Shown: piece by piece, positions 19,888 to 30,492 of the stretch | Layout of the letters: each line of letters starts with the position of its first letter | Numbering within the stretch: the first letter of the stretch is position 1 | DNA from: Fallopia convolvulus | Lineage: Eukaryota > Streptophyta > Magnoliopsida > Caryophyllales > Polygonaceae | Direction of reading: 5' to 3' | Assembly (NCBI GenBank): GCA_964016875.1 | Contig: OZ024721.1 | Span: 41,040,210 to 41,104,209 of the forward strand | DNA: 64,000 nt | The notes under the pieces: model-generated | Told to the model about the DNA's origin: nothing | Seen by the model: only the letters and a program-made list of their open reading frames with translations | Databases searched by the model: none | Position numbers and translations under genes: made by a program

Positions 19888-21078
19888 CTAAAAGGCAGCC
19901 TCATGATGTGGCATCCACTTGATTGTGGTTGCCTTCTTGGTGAGATTATGGAGTGGCCCGGCGATGGAACTAAAGTCCTTGACGAAACGCCGATAGAACC
20001 CTGCGAGCCCTAAGAAGGATCGAACCATCGTCGGGGTCGTAGGGGTGGGCCACTCTCGGATGGCGCAGATCTTGTCGTCATCCACTTTTAGCCCATCCTT
20101 GGACACGACGAACCCAAGAAAATTCGTCGTGTCCGTGCAAAACGAACACTTGTCCAAGTTTACATACAACGAATGTTCGCGAAGGCAAGCTAACACCATC
20201 CTAAGGTGCCTCGCGTGTGAGTCCAAGTCTCTAGAAAAAACCAAGATGTCGTCAAAATACACAACGACAAAACGTCCTAAAAATTTTCGAAAAACAAAAT
20301 TCATAAGCCGCATAAAAGTACTAGGGGCTTTTGTCAAGCCAAAAGGCATGACAAGCCATTCGTACAAACCATGCTTGGTTTTGAATGCGGTTTTCCACTC
20401 GTCGCCCTCTTGCATACGGATTTGGTGATATCCGCTTCGAAGATCAATCTTGAAAAACAGGGCGGCGCCGTGGAGCTCATCTAGCATATCATCGAGCGTT
20501 GGAATCGGGTGCCTGTACTTCACTGTAATCTGATTAATGGCTCGGTAGTCGACGCACATACACCACGAACCATCCTTCTTCGGCACAAGGATCACCAGCA
20601 CAGCGCACGGGCTCAAAGATTCTCGAACAAAGCCTTTGTTCAAGAGGTCTTGAACCTGTCGTTGTAGCTCCTCGGTTTCCTTAGGCGAAGTCCTATAGGC
20701 TGCTCGATTAGGAAGGGACGCGCCCGGCATAAGATCGATCTTGTGCTCGATCCCACGAATTGGTGGCAATCCCTTTGGAAGCTCGGCCGGCATGATGTCT
20801 TCAAATTCCTTCAAAATAGAAACAGTAGAAGACGGAAGTGAAGAGTTCACAGATTTAGCAATAGAAAGAAGGGGAAAAATTATGAAACAAGAAAGACTCC
20901 CCTGGATAGATTTCTCGACGTCCCGACGCCGGGCTAAGAGAAGACGATCCTGGCATGTGCCAAGCAAAGGCGGCTCGGCGTCGGAGCTCGAATGAGTAGG
21001 TTCTGTGGCGATTTTTGGACATGTTGTAGCCCCTGAATTTTTGTGAATGAATGCCCCTGGAAACGCCGTGAAATTCAT
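19888..21078 (-). pseudogene. CRM-like reverse transcriptase
   Basis: RT with the full set of Gypsy motifs in order: PNRAAYRTSPKETEELQRQV, VPKKDGSWCMCVDYRAIN, ALFFKIDLRSGYHQIRM, KHGLYEWLVMPFGLTKAPSTF and the catalytic FVVVYFDDILVFSRDL. The thumb/connection KVDDDKICAIREWP and FLGLAGFYRRFVKDFS follow. The open segment ends at a stop after MPHHEAAF. The first ~60 residues of this frame are not RT; homology begins near LPSSTVSILKEFEDIMP. Confidence 0.92.
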
Positions 21079-21895
21079 CCCATAGCTCCTGAAATCTCAG
21101 TTTTCGTGCAGCGATGGCGTGTTGCGCGACGCTAGGAGTCTCTGCCGGCGGTCCCTTGCTTAGGTTCACTTCTCCGGGGCGTTTTTTCTTCAATTCGGGT
21201 GGGAATTCAATTTTAAGGGGTTTTGCACCAAAAACGCCTATGGAATCTGCCGAAAACTGTTGAAGGCCCTGTTTTGAGAAATCGGCGGCGTTCGGCGCGT
21301 TGCCGAGGCCACGAGACGTGATCTGTCGGCCTGACTCCTCTTTCCTTCGGCGGTGTCCATCTTGAACATCTTCAATACTGTTTTGAGGAGTGTTGGAACC
21401 AGAAACGTCGGTAGAAACTGGAGTTGGCGTTGGAGACGCCGTGGTCGTTGAATTTGGCGCGTCGGTGCCCTTGTCGCTAGCCTTTTGTCTTTGCCTCTCG
21501 GCTTCATCATGTAGAGCTTCACTAGGCGACATAGGTAAGAGGGTCACGCGCTTCCCGTGGTAATTGAACATGTAAGTGTTCAAATACCCGTCGTGAAGCA
21601 CGCGACGATCGTATTGCCATGGGCACCCCAACAAGAGATGTGTGGCGTCCATTGGCGTTACGTCACAAAGAATAGAATCCGAATATTGACCAATAGAAAA
21701 GTTGAAGATTACCTGTTTGTCGACCCAATATCCTCCATCATTTGATATCCATTGGAGCTTGAACGGTTGTGGATGAGGTGTGGTCGGCAACTTGAAGTGA
21801 TCAACTACTTTTTTAGAGAGGAAATTGGCGCAGCTTTCGGAATCGATGATTACGCTCAAAGACACATTGTTGACTAAGCATCGAGTGTGGAAAAG
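20855..21895 (-). pseudogene. CRM-like protease region
   Basis: Retropepsin-like segment: SVIIDSESCANFLSKKVVDHF, LQWISNDGGYWVDKQVIFNFSIG and DATHLLLGCPWQYDRRVLHDG. The catalytic position reads D-S-E instead of the more usual D-G/S-G-S. If correctly aligned this weakens the protease. An upstream TAA (near 21898) cuts it from the gag C terminus. Downstream the frame continues into a Ser/Thr-rich linker before shifting to the RT frame. Confidence 0.8.
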
Positions 21896-22390
21896 TTATT
21901 CCCCTTGATCCGTCTTTGGCGCGTCGCGCATGCTTAAGGCACGCCGTGTCACCAATTGGAGCTTGGAAATGCCGAGAGCCTCCGAAGGGTCGCACTCTAT
22001 CTCGGCGCCTTCGATCAATTGTGGCTCGATCTCCTCGTCATCTTGGCTGTCATAAGGCTCTCCTTGTGTGGTGAACAACACTTTCTTAGCATTCGGACAG
22101 TTCCGTTGAATATGCCCACGGCCACCGCATTTGTAGCACGCCTTGTCTCGTGCTTGATCGGCACTCGTCTCGGCGTTGCGTGGCGCGGCTGGCGCCTTGG
22201 ACGGCGTGGCATCCGTCTTAGCCTTGGAACCTGTCGTAATTCTTGGAAAGGAAGAAGTAACCCGATTAGTAGAAAAACCGGATTGACTAGAGGTAGAAAC
22301 ATACCACGTATTTGACACATCAGGATCATAAGAACCGTAAAAGGGTTCGAATTTTACCTTTATATCGCGTCGGTTGTGGCGTGGATCTCT
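21896..22390 (-). pseudogene. CRM-like gag C-terminal part with CCHC zinc knuckle
   Basis: The CCHC knuckle CYKCGGRGHIQRNC is at about 22138-22097. The frame upstream of it reads VKFEPFYGSYDPD near 22350 and then jumps, within about 30 residues, to the Ser/Thr-rich segment before the knuckle. In CRM-type gags roughly 150 residues of capsid should sit between these. The Retrotrans_gag core is therefore deleted. A frameshift near 22390 separates this part from the N-terminal gag. Confidence 0.8.
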
Positions 22391-23406
22391 TGTATCGCGT
22401 CGATCACGATCGCACCGAGGGCTGGGACGCCGAGGCGAGTGCGCACGCTGTCGCGTCGGTGCCGAGGTGGGCCTCGGGGCGGATCATCATCACCATCGTC
22501 GGGATCATCTCCATCATCGGGCCTCCTAGGACGCCTTGCGTCGCGGTCCCTGTCGCACCGAGCCTTGGAATCATGCTTACGTCCCGAGCCATAGACTCGG
22601 TCGTATTCCTTGCGGTTCTTGGCTAGGTGCGGTGGCGGGATCCAATCCGAAGGCCGGCTGTCGAGTTCTTCCGGATCCTGCACATGTGGATGCTCAAAAG
22701 ACGATTCATTAGAGTAATCACTGAATTCATCATAATCATTTTCAAAATCTGAATACGGACTCCGAGCACTTTGATGCCCGATGTCGTCCTCAACTCTGTA
22801 TGCGTCGGCATCGTAATACTTGGCCCCGTGCTTCCGCTTTGGGGTTTCATAAACATATGCCGACGGCTTCTTCTTGGAATTCTTCTTCTTGGGATCCCCA
22901 CTCATGTGTTGGCGTCTATACTCCTCGAAGTTGTACTCCTCATCGGAATATACGTCGTACACTTGTGTGTCCCGAAAATCTCGCGCCATTTGATAGCGAT
23001 CCGTGGTCCGGGGACCACGATCGTGCTTATCATGGTGACGACTTTCTTTTATCGACTCCATCCGGTTGATATTACCGAATTGAGACGACGACTGAGCATG
23101 TTGCTTTCCTTTGGCACGAGCCTTGGCGATATCGTCCGCGGACACCCCCGGGTTAGCGTGGATCTCCGAAGTGAGGGCATGGGCCCCCGACACCGTGTGC
23201 TTGGACTGAGCTTGGCTCTCGGCTAAGAGCCGCTCGAGTTCTTGTATACGCGCCAAAGCCTCGGGCGAGAAGTTCTGATTTGGATTCGGCAACTCGGGTG
23301 GATTGTTGTTAGGATTGTCGTTGCTGACACCATCTCCCGAATCCGAAATTGTACCTATTGTAACACCAGTCATCGAAGCAGTAAGAAGTTCACAAGCAAA
23401 AGACAA
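22360..23406 (-). pseudogene. CRM-like gag N-terminal part
   Basis: Charged, low-complexity N-terminal gag region with a short coiled coil (ALARIQELERLLAESQAQ), many DxYSDEEYN and SDFENDYDEFSDYSNESS units, and an Arg/Asp-rich tail (RDRDARRPRRPDDGDD). No enzymatic domain. The start is not certain; the frame is open to the Met near 23406, downstream of the primer site. It ends by frameshift at about 22360-22390. Confidence 0.7.
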
Positions 23407-24049
23407 CGAGTTTACGGTTCGCTTAAGTCAAGCCGACCCTTTAGTTCAAACCACACGAACAAGGATTGGCTAGGCTAAGGTCACTCAAACTCGATCTATC
23501 AATAAGGCTACGAAAACCACCAAGTCGCAAGGCAAGACACAAAAAGGCAAGTCAAAACTGAAAACCACAAGCAATGGATAAGCGATTAATGTTGCCGAAA
23601 AATTGTAGAACCACAAGTTGGATCGATCTTGCCTTATTTTGGCTTGTGATCGTCCAGAGAGATTTTTTTAATTGATTTGATCGACTACTTTACCTTATTT
23701 TGGCTTTGATAGTCGAACACAATTTTTTTAAGCAATTCGACTCTAGGCTTTCTCCTCTAGAGCAAACAAGAAATTAAACACAAACAACACGCAAGTGCAA
23801 GATAGAAATCGGCAAAACAAAACCTAATGTGCATGCAACTAGCAAGACAATGAGTAGTTTTCACCAAAATCAATAGATCTAGCGAGTTAGGGCAAGGCTG
23901 AATTTTTTTTAAACAATATACGAAAGCAAGAAAAAAATTTGGGGACCCTAGATGGCGGATTTGCGAAGTGGAGGATGAGATCTAGGGTTCGATGCAGCGG
24001 AAAGACGTGTGAGAATGAACGAAAGAGGGTTGAACGAGACTTACTCAAA

Positions 24050-24066
24050 CCTTGGCTCTGATGCCA
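24050..24066 (-). promoter_or_regulatory. CRM-like primer-binding site
   Basis: TGGCATCAGAGCCAAGG on the minus strand, two bases after the 5' LTR end GACGCATCA. It is a near match to initiator tRNA-Met (TGGTATCAGAGCC). Confidence 0.85.
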
Positions 24067-24068
24067 GT

Positions 24069-24092
24069 TGATGCGTCCCTCGTATGGGATGC
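24069..24092 (-). repeat. CRM-like 5' LTR, short inner piece
   Basis: TGATGCGTCCCTCGTATGGG and four more bases, matching 17333-17356. It is cut here by the Athila-type element; GATGC at 24088-24092 is the target duplication, repeated at 33330-33334. Confidence 0.9.
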
Positions 24093-24434
24093 TGATAGCT
24101 TGCATATAGGATTAGTTTAGTTGCATGTTTTATAAATGTTTTAGTTAGTTTTAGGTTAGTTTTTATGTAGTTTTTAGGTTTTTGTGTTGTCGGATATTAT
24201 GCGTTGGTTTGCTCGGTTTTACAGGTTTTTAGGTTCAGGAGCAACAGCGGGGCGAGTACAGATTGACCATGGCGGTGGTGGACGAGCTAAGGAATGCAAG
24301 GAGTGCTAGGAGCATAGATGGAGAAGAGTTAGACCAAGAAAAACCGAGCCAAGCACAAGCCAAAAGCTCAGGATCGACCCCGAGTAACCAGCCCGCGCAA
24401 TCACAACTGATAGCCGAAAGCGCGGGATAGCAAG

Positions 24435-24452
24435 ATTGCGCGGCCGCGCAAT
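24435..24452. promoter_or_regulatory. 18-bp GC palindrome in the Athila-type 5' LTR (U3)
   Basis: ATTGCGCGGCCGCGCAAT is a perfect palindrome, 342 nt from the LTR start and about 150 nt upstream of the TATA box. Nine bases later comes AAGCCGCGCAAT, a half-site. The same palindrome-spacer-half-site module recurs at 27152, 28167 and in the 3' LTR. Likely a protein-binding or methylation-sensitive site; function unknown. Confidence 0.65.
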
Positions 24453-24600
24453 GTGGTGCCGAAGCCGCGCAATTCGGAGTTTTTCACGTGTGTTGTTTTG
24501 GGCCGAGATTTGGTATTGGGATTTGGTTTTGGTTTGTGGGCTTGTATGTCATCCGAGTATGTGGTTTAATATATCTTTTGAGGGATATTTTTAGAAGACA

Positions 24601-24609
24601 TATAAATAC
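24601..24609 (+). promoter_or_regulatory. TATA box of the Athila-type 5' LTR
   Basis: TATAAATAC in U3, conserved in the 3' LTR near 32450. The position about 510 nt into the LTR suggests a transcription start near 24630. Confidence 0.6.
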
Positions 24610-25502
24610 TTTATGTTAGTTTATTTTTTGATAACTGGGATCATACTTTTGGAGGCTAGGGGTTTCTCTCAAGGAAGAACCTTTGAACCTTTGTAAGTTT
24701 GATTTTAATTCAATTATGCATTGCTAATTTCTCTTGTGTTTGACTAGTTATTGAAGTCATGATTTGTATGTAGTTGTGAGGTTTGATTGATTCTCAACAA
24801 ACTTGAATAGAGTTTATTCCTTGTGCTTAATTGAATCAGAATTATTCTAGGGTTTTGTTAGATTAGCTACCTAATAGAATTTCTAGGTTAATTTACAACT
24901 GAATCTGATTAATTACCGGTCGGAGTTAATTTGATCAAGAGTATACTTTAATCAATTTGTACCGGTTGGACAAGTTGGTTAAAGAAGGGAATAAATTCAC
25001 AAATCACTTAGATGTCTGGTTGCTCTAAGTTGTTTGTTTCTATTGATAACTTGAATCGTCATGCTGTTATTTAATTGAATCTAGAAGGTCTTCTAGGTTA
25101 TTATTTAATTAGGGTTGTTAGACTGGTAGTTCTATCAACTATATATGAAGTTTGGATCTTAATCCTTAGTAGGATCATTATCCACAATAGATTATTCAAG
25201 TGAGAAGAGAATCAAGAGAATCGATGATCAACGAATCAATATCATGATGGATCTAACTAGTTGAACACGTTTGTCTCTCATATATTCAAATCATCTTTTG
25301 CATTCATAGTTAGTTTTATTCTTGCATATTAGTTTAGATTAAATATTCCAAAAACCCCCTTTTTAGTTACTTGGCACTTAAGCAATAACACATTTACAAG
25401 AGTCTCTGTGGGATCGACCCTTCCTTCCACTTTACTAAGGTTAGGAAGTTAGGTATGTCTTTGATAGTGCTTTTATAGCGACGTAAAAGTGCTCATCAAA
25501 TT

Positions 25503-25520
25503 TGGCGCCGTTGCCGGGGA
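25503..25520 (+). promoter_or_regulatory. tRNA-Asp primer-binding site
   Basis: TGGCGCCGTTGCCGGGGA, four bases after the LTR end. Complementary to the 3' end of tRNA-Asp, as in Athila/Tat-type Gypsy elements. Confidence 0.9.
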
Positions 25521-25575
25521 CTTGTCGCTATTTGTGTTTATTACTTTTGTGTTGTTTTGGGTGTGAACCTGTTAT

Positions 25576-27888
25576 ATGGTTCATACCCGTGCTACTAACT
25601 CATCTCCCCTGTTGTTTGATCCAGATATTGACAGGACACTATTCAAGCTAAGGAAGGAAATCCGGAATCACTTTCAGGCCTTGCCGTTCTTTCTTGAAGA
25701 ATCCGACTCTGAATCTGAATCTGCTGAATCCGCCGAGATGGGTGACCAAACATTGAGACAATTGACTGCTCCGAATCTGGCACAACAACCATTGGCGGTG
25801 CAATTCCCTGCTCTTGCCGAGGGAGTCAAGTTTGAGCTGAAATCTGGGTTGATTCATCTTCTGCCTTCATTCCATGGGCTTAGCGGTGAAGATCCCAACA
25901 AACATCTTGCTAAATTTCATGTTGTGTGCTCAAGCATGAAGCCTGCTGATGTCACTCATGACCAGATTGCGCTGAGAGCCTTTCCTTTCTCTCTCAAGGA
26001 TCAGGCTAAAGACTGGTTTTATTACTTGGCTTCGGGAAGTATTAATACATGGGCTAAAATGAAGGAAGCTTTTCTAGAGAAGTACTTCCCGGCTACAAGG
26101 CTCAATGAACTGAAAAAGATGATTAGCAACGTTGAGCAAGAAGCTAATGAGACCTTGTATGCATACTATGAGAGATTCAAGAGGCTGATAGCCAGTTGTC
26201 CTTTTCATGGCTACACTGATCAAGATCTTATTTTATACCTAATTAATGGCCTCCTGGATGATGAGAGAAGAATGGTCAATGCAGCTTGCCAAGGTAACAT
26301 TCTCAACAAGACTCCTGCTGCTGCGTTTGAACTATTCACACAACTGTTTGAGGGTACAAGACAGTTCAAAAAAGAAATTGGCCCGAGAGCTGCAAATGCT
26401 GTGGTGGCTAACTCAAGAATCCAAGATGAAGTCACTGAGTTGAAAACGATGATGAAGCAGCTCTTGCAACAAGGTGGAAGACAACAGGTGAAAGCCTGTG
26501 AGATTTGTTTTGATAACATGCATCCCACTGATTCTTGCCCTACATTTCAATATCAAAATGCTGAGGTGAATGCAGTGGGAGGATATGGACCACCTAGGCC
26601 GAGATATGACCCCTTCTCCAACACCTACAATCCAGGTTGGAGGGATCATCCTAATCTGAGGTATGGCAATTCTAGCAATCAGTAGTTCAACCATCAAGGT
26701 GGCCAAGCTCAGTACAGACCGCCTTTCCAACCTCAGGCTCAGGGATTGAATCAGAACGCTATGTCCACTGAAGAAATGATCAGAAATCTGACTCAGACGG
26801 TTTCGACAATACATGGTTCTCTAACTCAGCTTCAACAGGAAACTAAGTCTAGTATAAAGAATTTAGAGAACCAAGTTAGTCAGATTGCTGAGGCAGTAAG
26901 TAAACTGGAAGCTAGAGATTCAAGTAAGCTACCGTCTCAGACAGAGCTTAACCCGAGGGAAAATGTCAGTTTTATCTCCATTTATGGTGGTTCTGAGGCA
27001 AGACAAGTATGCCAGTTGAGCAAGGCTGAAGAAACAGAGGAACAGAGGAGCGAAAGCAAATTGCTCGCCTTGGCTGCTAAAAGCGCGGTCGAGAAATGTG
27101 CACCCCGCGCAACACAGTCCCAGTTGGGATTGCGCGAGCAAGAAGGCGAAAGCGCGGCCGCGCAATTTGATGCAAAGCTGCGCAATCTGGGCGAGCTGGA
27201 AGACACTTCTGCACCTCTTCTAAAAGCCTATGTACCTGTACCACCCTTTCCTGAAGCCTTGAAAGAGACCCGGAAATTGAAAAATGATAAAGAGCTGTTC
27301 GAGGTCTTCAGTACATGCAGAGTAAATGTCCCTTTGTTGAAATTGATCAAGAGTGTACCTCGGTACGCTAAGTTTTTGAAGGAGTTGTGCACTCTGAAAA
27401 GGGGACATAAGGAGAAAAGTCAGAAGCAAGTTAAAGAGAAAGAACATGTGTCTGCTGTGTTTCAAAAGCGTCTGCCTGAGAAGTGCAGTGACCCTGGCAT
27501 GTTCACCATTCCTTGCATGATTGGAAGCACCAAGGTGAATGAGGCTTTGATTGATTTAGGTGCATCTGTCAATGTGATTTCTCCCTCCTTATATGAGAAA
27601 CTCGGTATGGGACCATTAAAAGAGACCCGAACCATAGTAGAGTTAGCTGATCACTCCACTGTGAGGCCCAAGGGAAAAATTGAAGATGTATGGGTTACGG
27701 TGGACTCCTTGAAATTTCCGGCTGATTTTCTGGTAATGGACATGGGATCGGGAGTTGGAAAAACGTCTATGTTGCTAGGACGACCATTCTTAAAGACGGC
27801 TAATACAAGGATCGACATTCCTCAAGGCACACTGAAGATGGGGTTCGATGGGAAGGAGATCGAATTCCATAGCTCGTATCCTTCTTAA
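25576..27888 (+). pseudogene. Athila-type gag and aspartic protease, one TAG
   Basis: One continuous 770-codon frame from the ATG at 25576 to TAA, broken only by a TAG at 26683-26685 (after GNSSNQ). The gag core has LLPSFHGLSGEDPNKHLAKF, FSLKDQAKDWFYYL and TWAKMKEAFLEKYFPATR. A CX2CX4HX4C knuckle (CEICFDNMHPTDSC) lies just before the TAG. A coiled coil follows (QLQQETKSSIKNLENQVSQIAEAV). The protease has DLGASVNVISPSLYEKLGM and MLLGRPFLKTANTRID, with DLGA in place of DTGA, as is common in this lineage. It ends precisely where pol would begin; the AAACAAGCGCTTCTTGGGAG leader that normally follows pol comes next. A GC palindrome module lies inside the coding sequence at 27152. Confidence 0.88.
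27152..27190. promoter_or_regulatory. GC palindrome module inside the gag-protease frame
   Basis: GCGCGGCCGCGCAAT (27152-27166), eight bases, then AAGCTGCGCAAT. Same layout as in the LTR, but here it encodes part of the linker between gag and protease (GESAAAQFDAKLRN). Additional half-sites (CCCGCGCAAC, ATTGCGCGAGC) lie at 27105-27140. Confidence 0.6.
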
Positions 27889-28842
27889 TATCTTTTTTAC
27901 GTCAAGCTAAAGACGTTAAACAAGCGCTTCTTGGGAGGCAACCCATGTTTTAGGATAGATTTGCTTTGATTTTTGTTTTCTGTTTTACAGTTTTTGTTAT
28001 TATTAGTTAGTTTAGATAGAAATAATCCTCAAAATTTCAAATAACTCGGGCAAGCCTTGAAGTACAGAAGGACTCGGAAGGGGAACAAAAATTGAGTGGC
28101 CAAAGGAATCTGAGCCAACCCGAGCAATGCAGTCTCAGTCAGGATTGCGCGGCTTGGGCTGCTAAATGCGCGGCCGCGCAATCCAAGCCCCAAAGCCACG
28201 CAATCTCAACTGGGAGCACATTGCGTGGCTTCGCAGTTGCGCGGCCGCACAATTATGTGCGATCCCGCGCATTTAGCAACTTTTTCGGGAACCTATTTTT
28301 GTTAAAACGCGAGCCCCTCCTTCCTTCCTCTCACTTCGCCGCCCCTCCTTCCTCATTCTCTCTAAACCTCCATTGAAGGCAAGCTCTCAAAGCTCCATTC
28401 AAGCCCATTCAAGTCGGATTTTCAATCAAAATCGAGCAAGGAACTCACATTTAAGCGGGATTCAAGTAAGATTTCTCAAAACTCCCTTTAAACTTCGGTT
28501 TTATTAGACTAAATCTAGATCTAGGTTTTGTTCTAAAAACCTGAATTTGACCCCTTTAGCCTCGGATTTAGGCTTAAGTTCTTCACAAAAGTTCGTTTAT
28601 TGCATGATTCTAGCCTAGATTCGTGTTTTATTTGAGCTTTGCATGCAAATCCGAAAATCACCTAGAAATTTAATTAAATTTTGATTAAATTTTGATTAAA
28701 TTGTTCTAGGTAGTGGGGGAAGAGAGTGTTTGAGCGATTATCTGTGAAATATTGCTGTGGTTGTCCTTGCCGGGACAACAAAATTGTGTTTGCTTGGTCC
28801 GTTTGTGGTGTTGTGCAGGTTGTTTTCTGAAATTCTGAATTA
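27889..28842. other. Athila-type internal untranslated region with GC palindrome copies
   Basis: Non-coding stretch between the two frames, where RT, RNase H and integrase would be in an autonomous relative. It starts with the post-pol leader AAACAAGCGCTTCTTGGGAG. It contains TGCGCGGCCGCGCAAT (28167-28182) followed by AAGCCACGCAAT, and a decayed copy TTGCGCGGCCGCACAATT (28237-28254). A pyrimidine-rich stretch with CTCCTTCC near 28315-28360 is followed by long T-rich tracts up to the next ATG. Confidence 0.7.
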
Positions 28843-30492
28843 ATGGCTCCAAAGAGAAGTAGAAAAGATGGTGCTTCATCATCACAAGCTGCTAGTCAGG
28901 GAGTACATCTGGTTCCACCTGCTGTGGTGGGAGAGACCACACCAGAAACTTTTGGGATTAACCTGACAAAGAACAATCACATAGTCCGATTTGAGCTTCT
29001 GAAGGACAGGCAATAGAAAGCAACTCGGTTCATAGACTGGAACCTGATGAATGAGATCGGGATTGCTCATCTATTGAATGAGATAGGGGCATACTTGCAC
29101 ATGGGCGCGTTCTTGAAGCTGTGTGAACCAACCTTTAAAGGGTTAACACTGGAGTTTCTGAGTACTTTGTCTACTAATTTCAAGGGTGAAGGAGAGATAA
29201 AGTTTTGGCTAGGAGGTGTTAGGAGGAAGATGACCTTGAAAGAGGTCAACCGGGTGTTTGGGTTTAGTTACTTCTATGAAAAGGATGTCGTGCTGACTGA
29301 GGCAAGTGCTACATGGGCTGACAAGCACTTCTGGAGAGCCATCACAGGGAGACCCAAGTATGAGCCATCTAAAGAAAAGGCTTCTCCCATTACTCATCCT
29401 GCTATTAAAGTTTTCCAGCGGTTTATTGCAAGTACTTTTAATGGGAGAGGTGATGGGGGAAACAATTGTCCCAAGAAAGATGTCATTGTGTTAGCTGCTT
29501 GTTTGAAGAGGAAGAGACTGAACTTGGGTGCTATGCTGATGCACCACATGGCTCATGTTGGGAACAAAGGCGGTGGAGCTATTTGTATTGGTGGGATTGT
29601 GACTTTCCTAGCCAAGCACTTTGGAGTCGATCTGAGTAGGCTACATGTTGATATACCGTCTTTGCCTATTGACTTTACCATGCTAAAGAAAATGGGCGCT
29701 CTCTATAAGTACATGAACTCTTATTTTTAGGTGATTGGTGATTCTGGGAGAGTAATGAAGCTTCCTGATGGACACCGAGTGCATATTGGGAACAGTCCAG
29801 CTAACTGGTTCATTGAAGTTCAAGCTGAAGATTTAGATGTGGATACCGTTAAGGGCCCGATTAGGGGTAAAAAGGCGGTTTCAGTTCTTATTGTGGTGGA
29901 TTCTGATGAAGAGGAGATGGATGAGGATTTCACCATGGCTGAAGAAGAAGAAGAGGAAGAATCTGCTGAAGATGTAGACACTGATGAGGATGATGAGTTT
30001 GAGGAGGATGATCAGCAGAGGCAATTTGATCCGTCTCGACTTGCTGGAGGTGATCACCAGTATTCTGATGCACAGTACAGCCAGATGATGGAGATGATGA
30101 GACAGATGCATCTGGACAACATGCAGAGATACAATGCCATGTCGTCTCATATCGATCAGAGCTTTCAGGGCATGAGGGGTTATGTGGATCAGAGGTTCAC
30201 ATCGTATCGGACTCATCAGGATCAACAGCTTGCTGTTTTTCAAGCCCGCCAGGATGAGCAGTTCAGACTGCTCAACACTAGATTGGATGGATGGAGTTCA
30301 ACAGGCTATCCACCTCATCAGTCTTACCCTCAGTATGCTTTTCCCGATCCTCCGTATCCTCAGTTTCCGCCCTACCAGCCACCACCAGCACAGGAGATTC
30401 CACCGTACCATCCACCGCAGCCAGAGTATCATCCGAAGTACCAGACACCGCCACCACATGATTTTCCACCCTATTACCCGCCAAACAACTAG
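28843..30492 (+). pseudogene. Athila ORF1-like protein (post-pol position), two TAGs
   Basis: One 550-codon frame from ATG (MAPKRSRKDGASSS) broken by TAG at 29014-29016 and 29728-29730. The middle resembles the Athila ORF1/putative plant transposon protein domain: FLKLCEPTFKGLTLEFLSTL, FWLGGVRRKMTLKEVNRVFG and LNLGAMLMHHMAHV. The C-terminal third has an acidic run (EEEEEEESAEDVDTDEDDEFEEDD), a Gln/Met-rich coiled region, and a Pro/Tyr-rich tail. In autonomous Athila elements this reading frame lies 3' of pol and has been called env-like; I see no clear signal peptide or membrane span. Its biochemical role is unknown. Confidence 0.75.

Larger units (their letters stand above)
24093..25498 (+). 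repeat. Athila-type 5' LTR
   Basis: 1406 bp, TG...CA. It has an 18-bp GC palindrome at 24435-24452 and a TATAAATAC box at 24601. It also has 19 bp (TTTGGATCTTAATCCTTAG) that are absent from the 3' LTR. Confidence 0.95.

Noticed and set aside
22376..23226. Plus-strand frames opposite the CRM-like gag
   Set aside because: Mirror frames of a charged low-complexity gag; no protein family fits.
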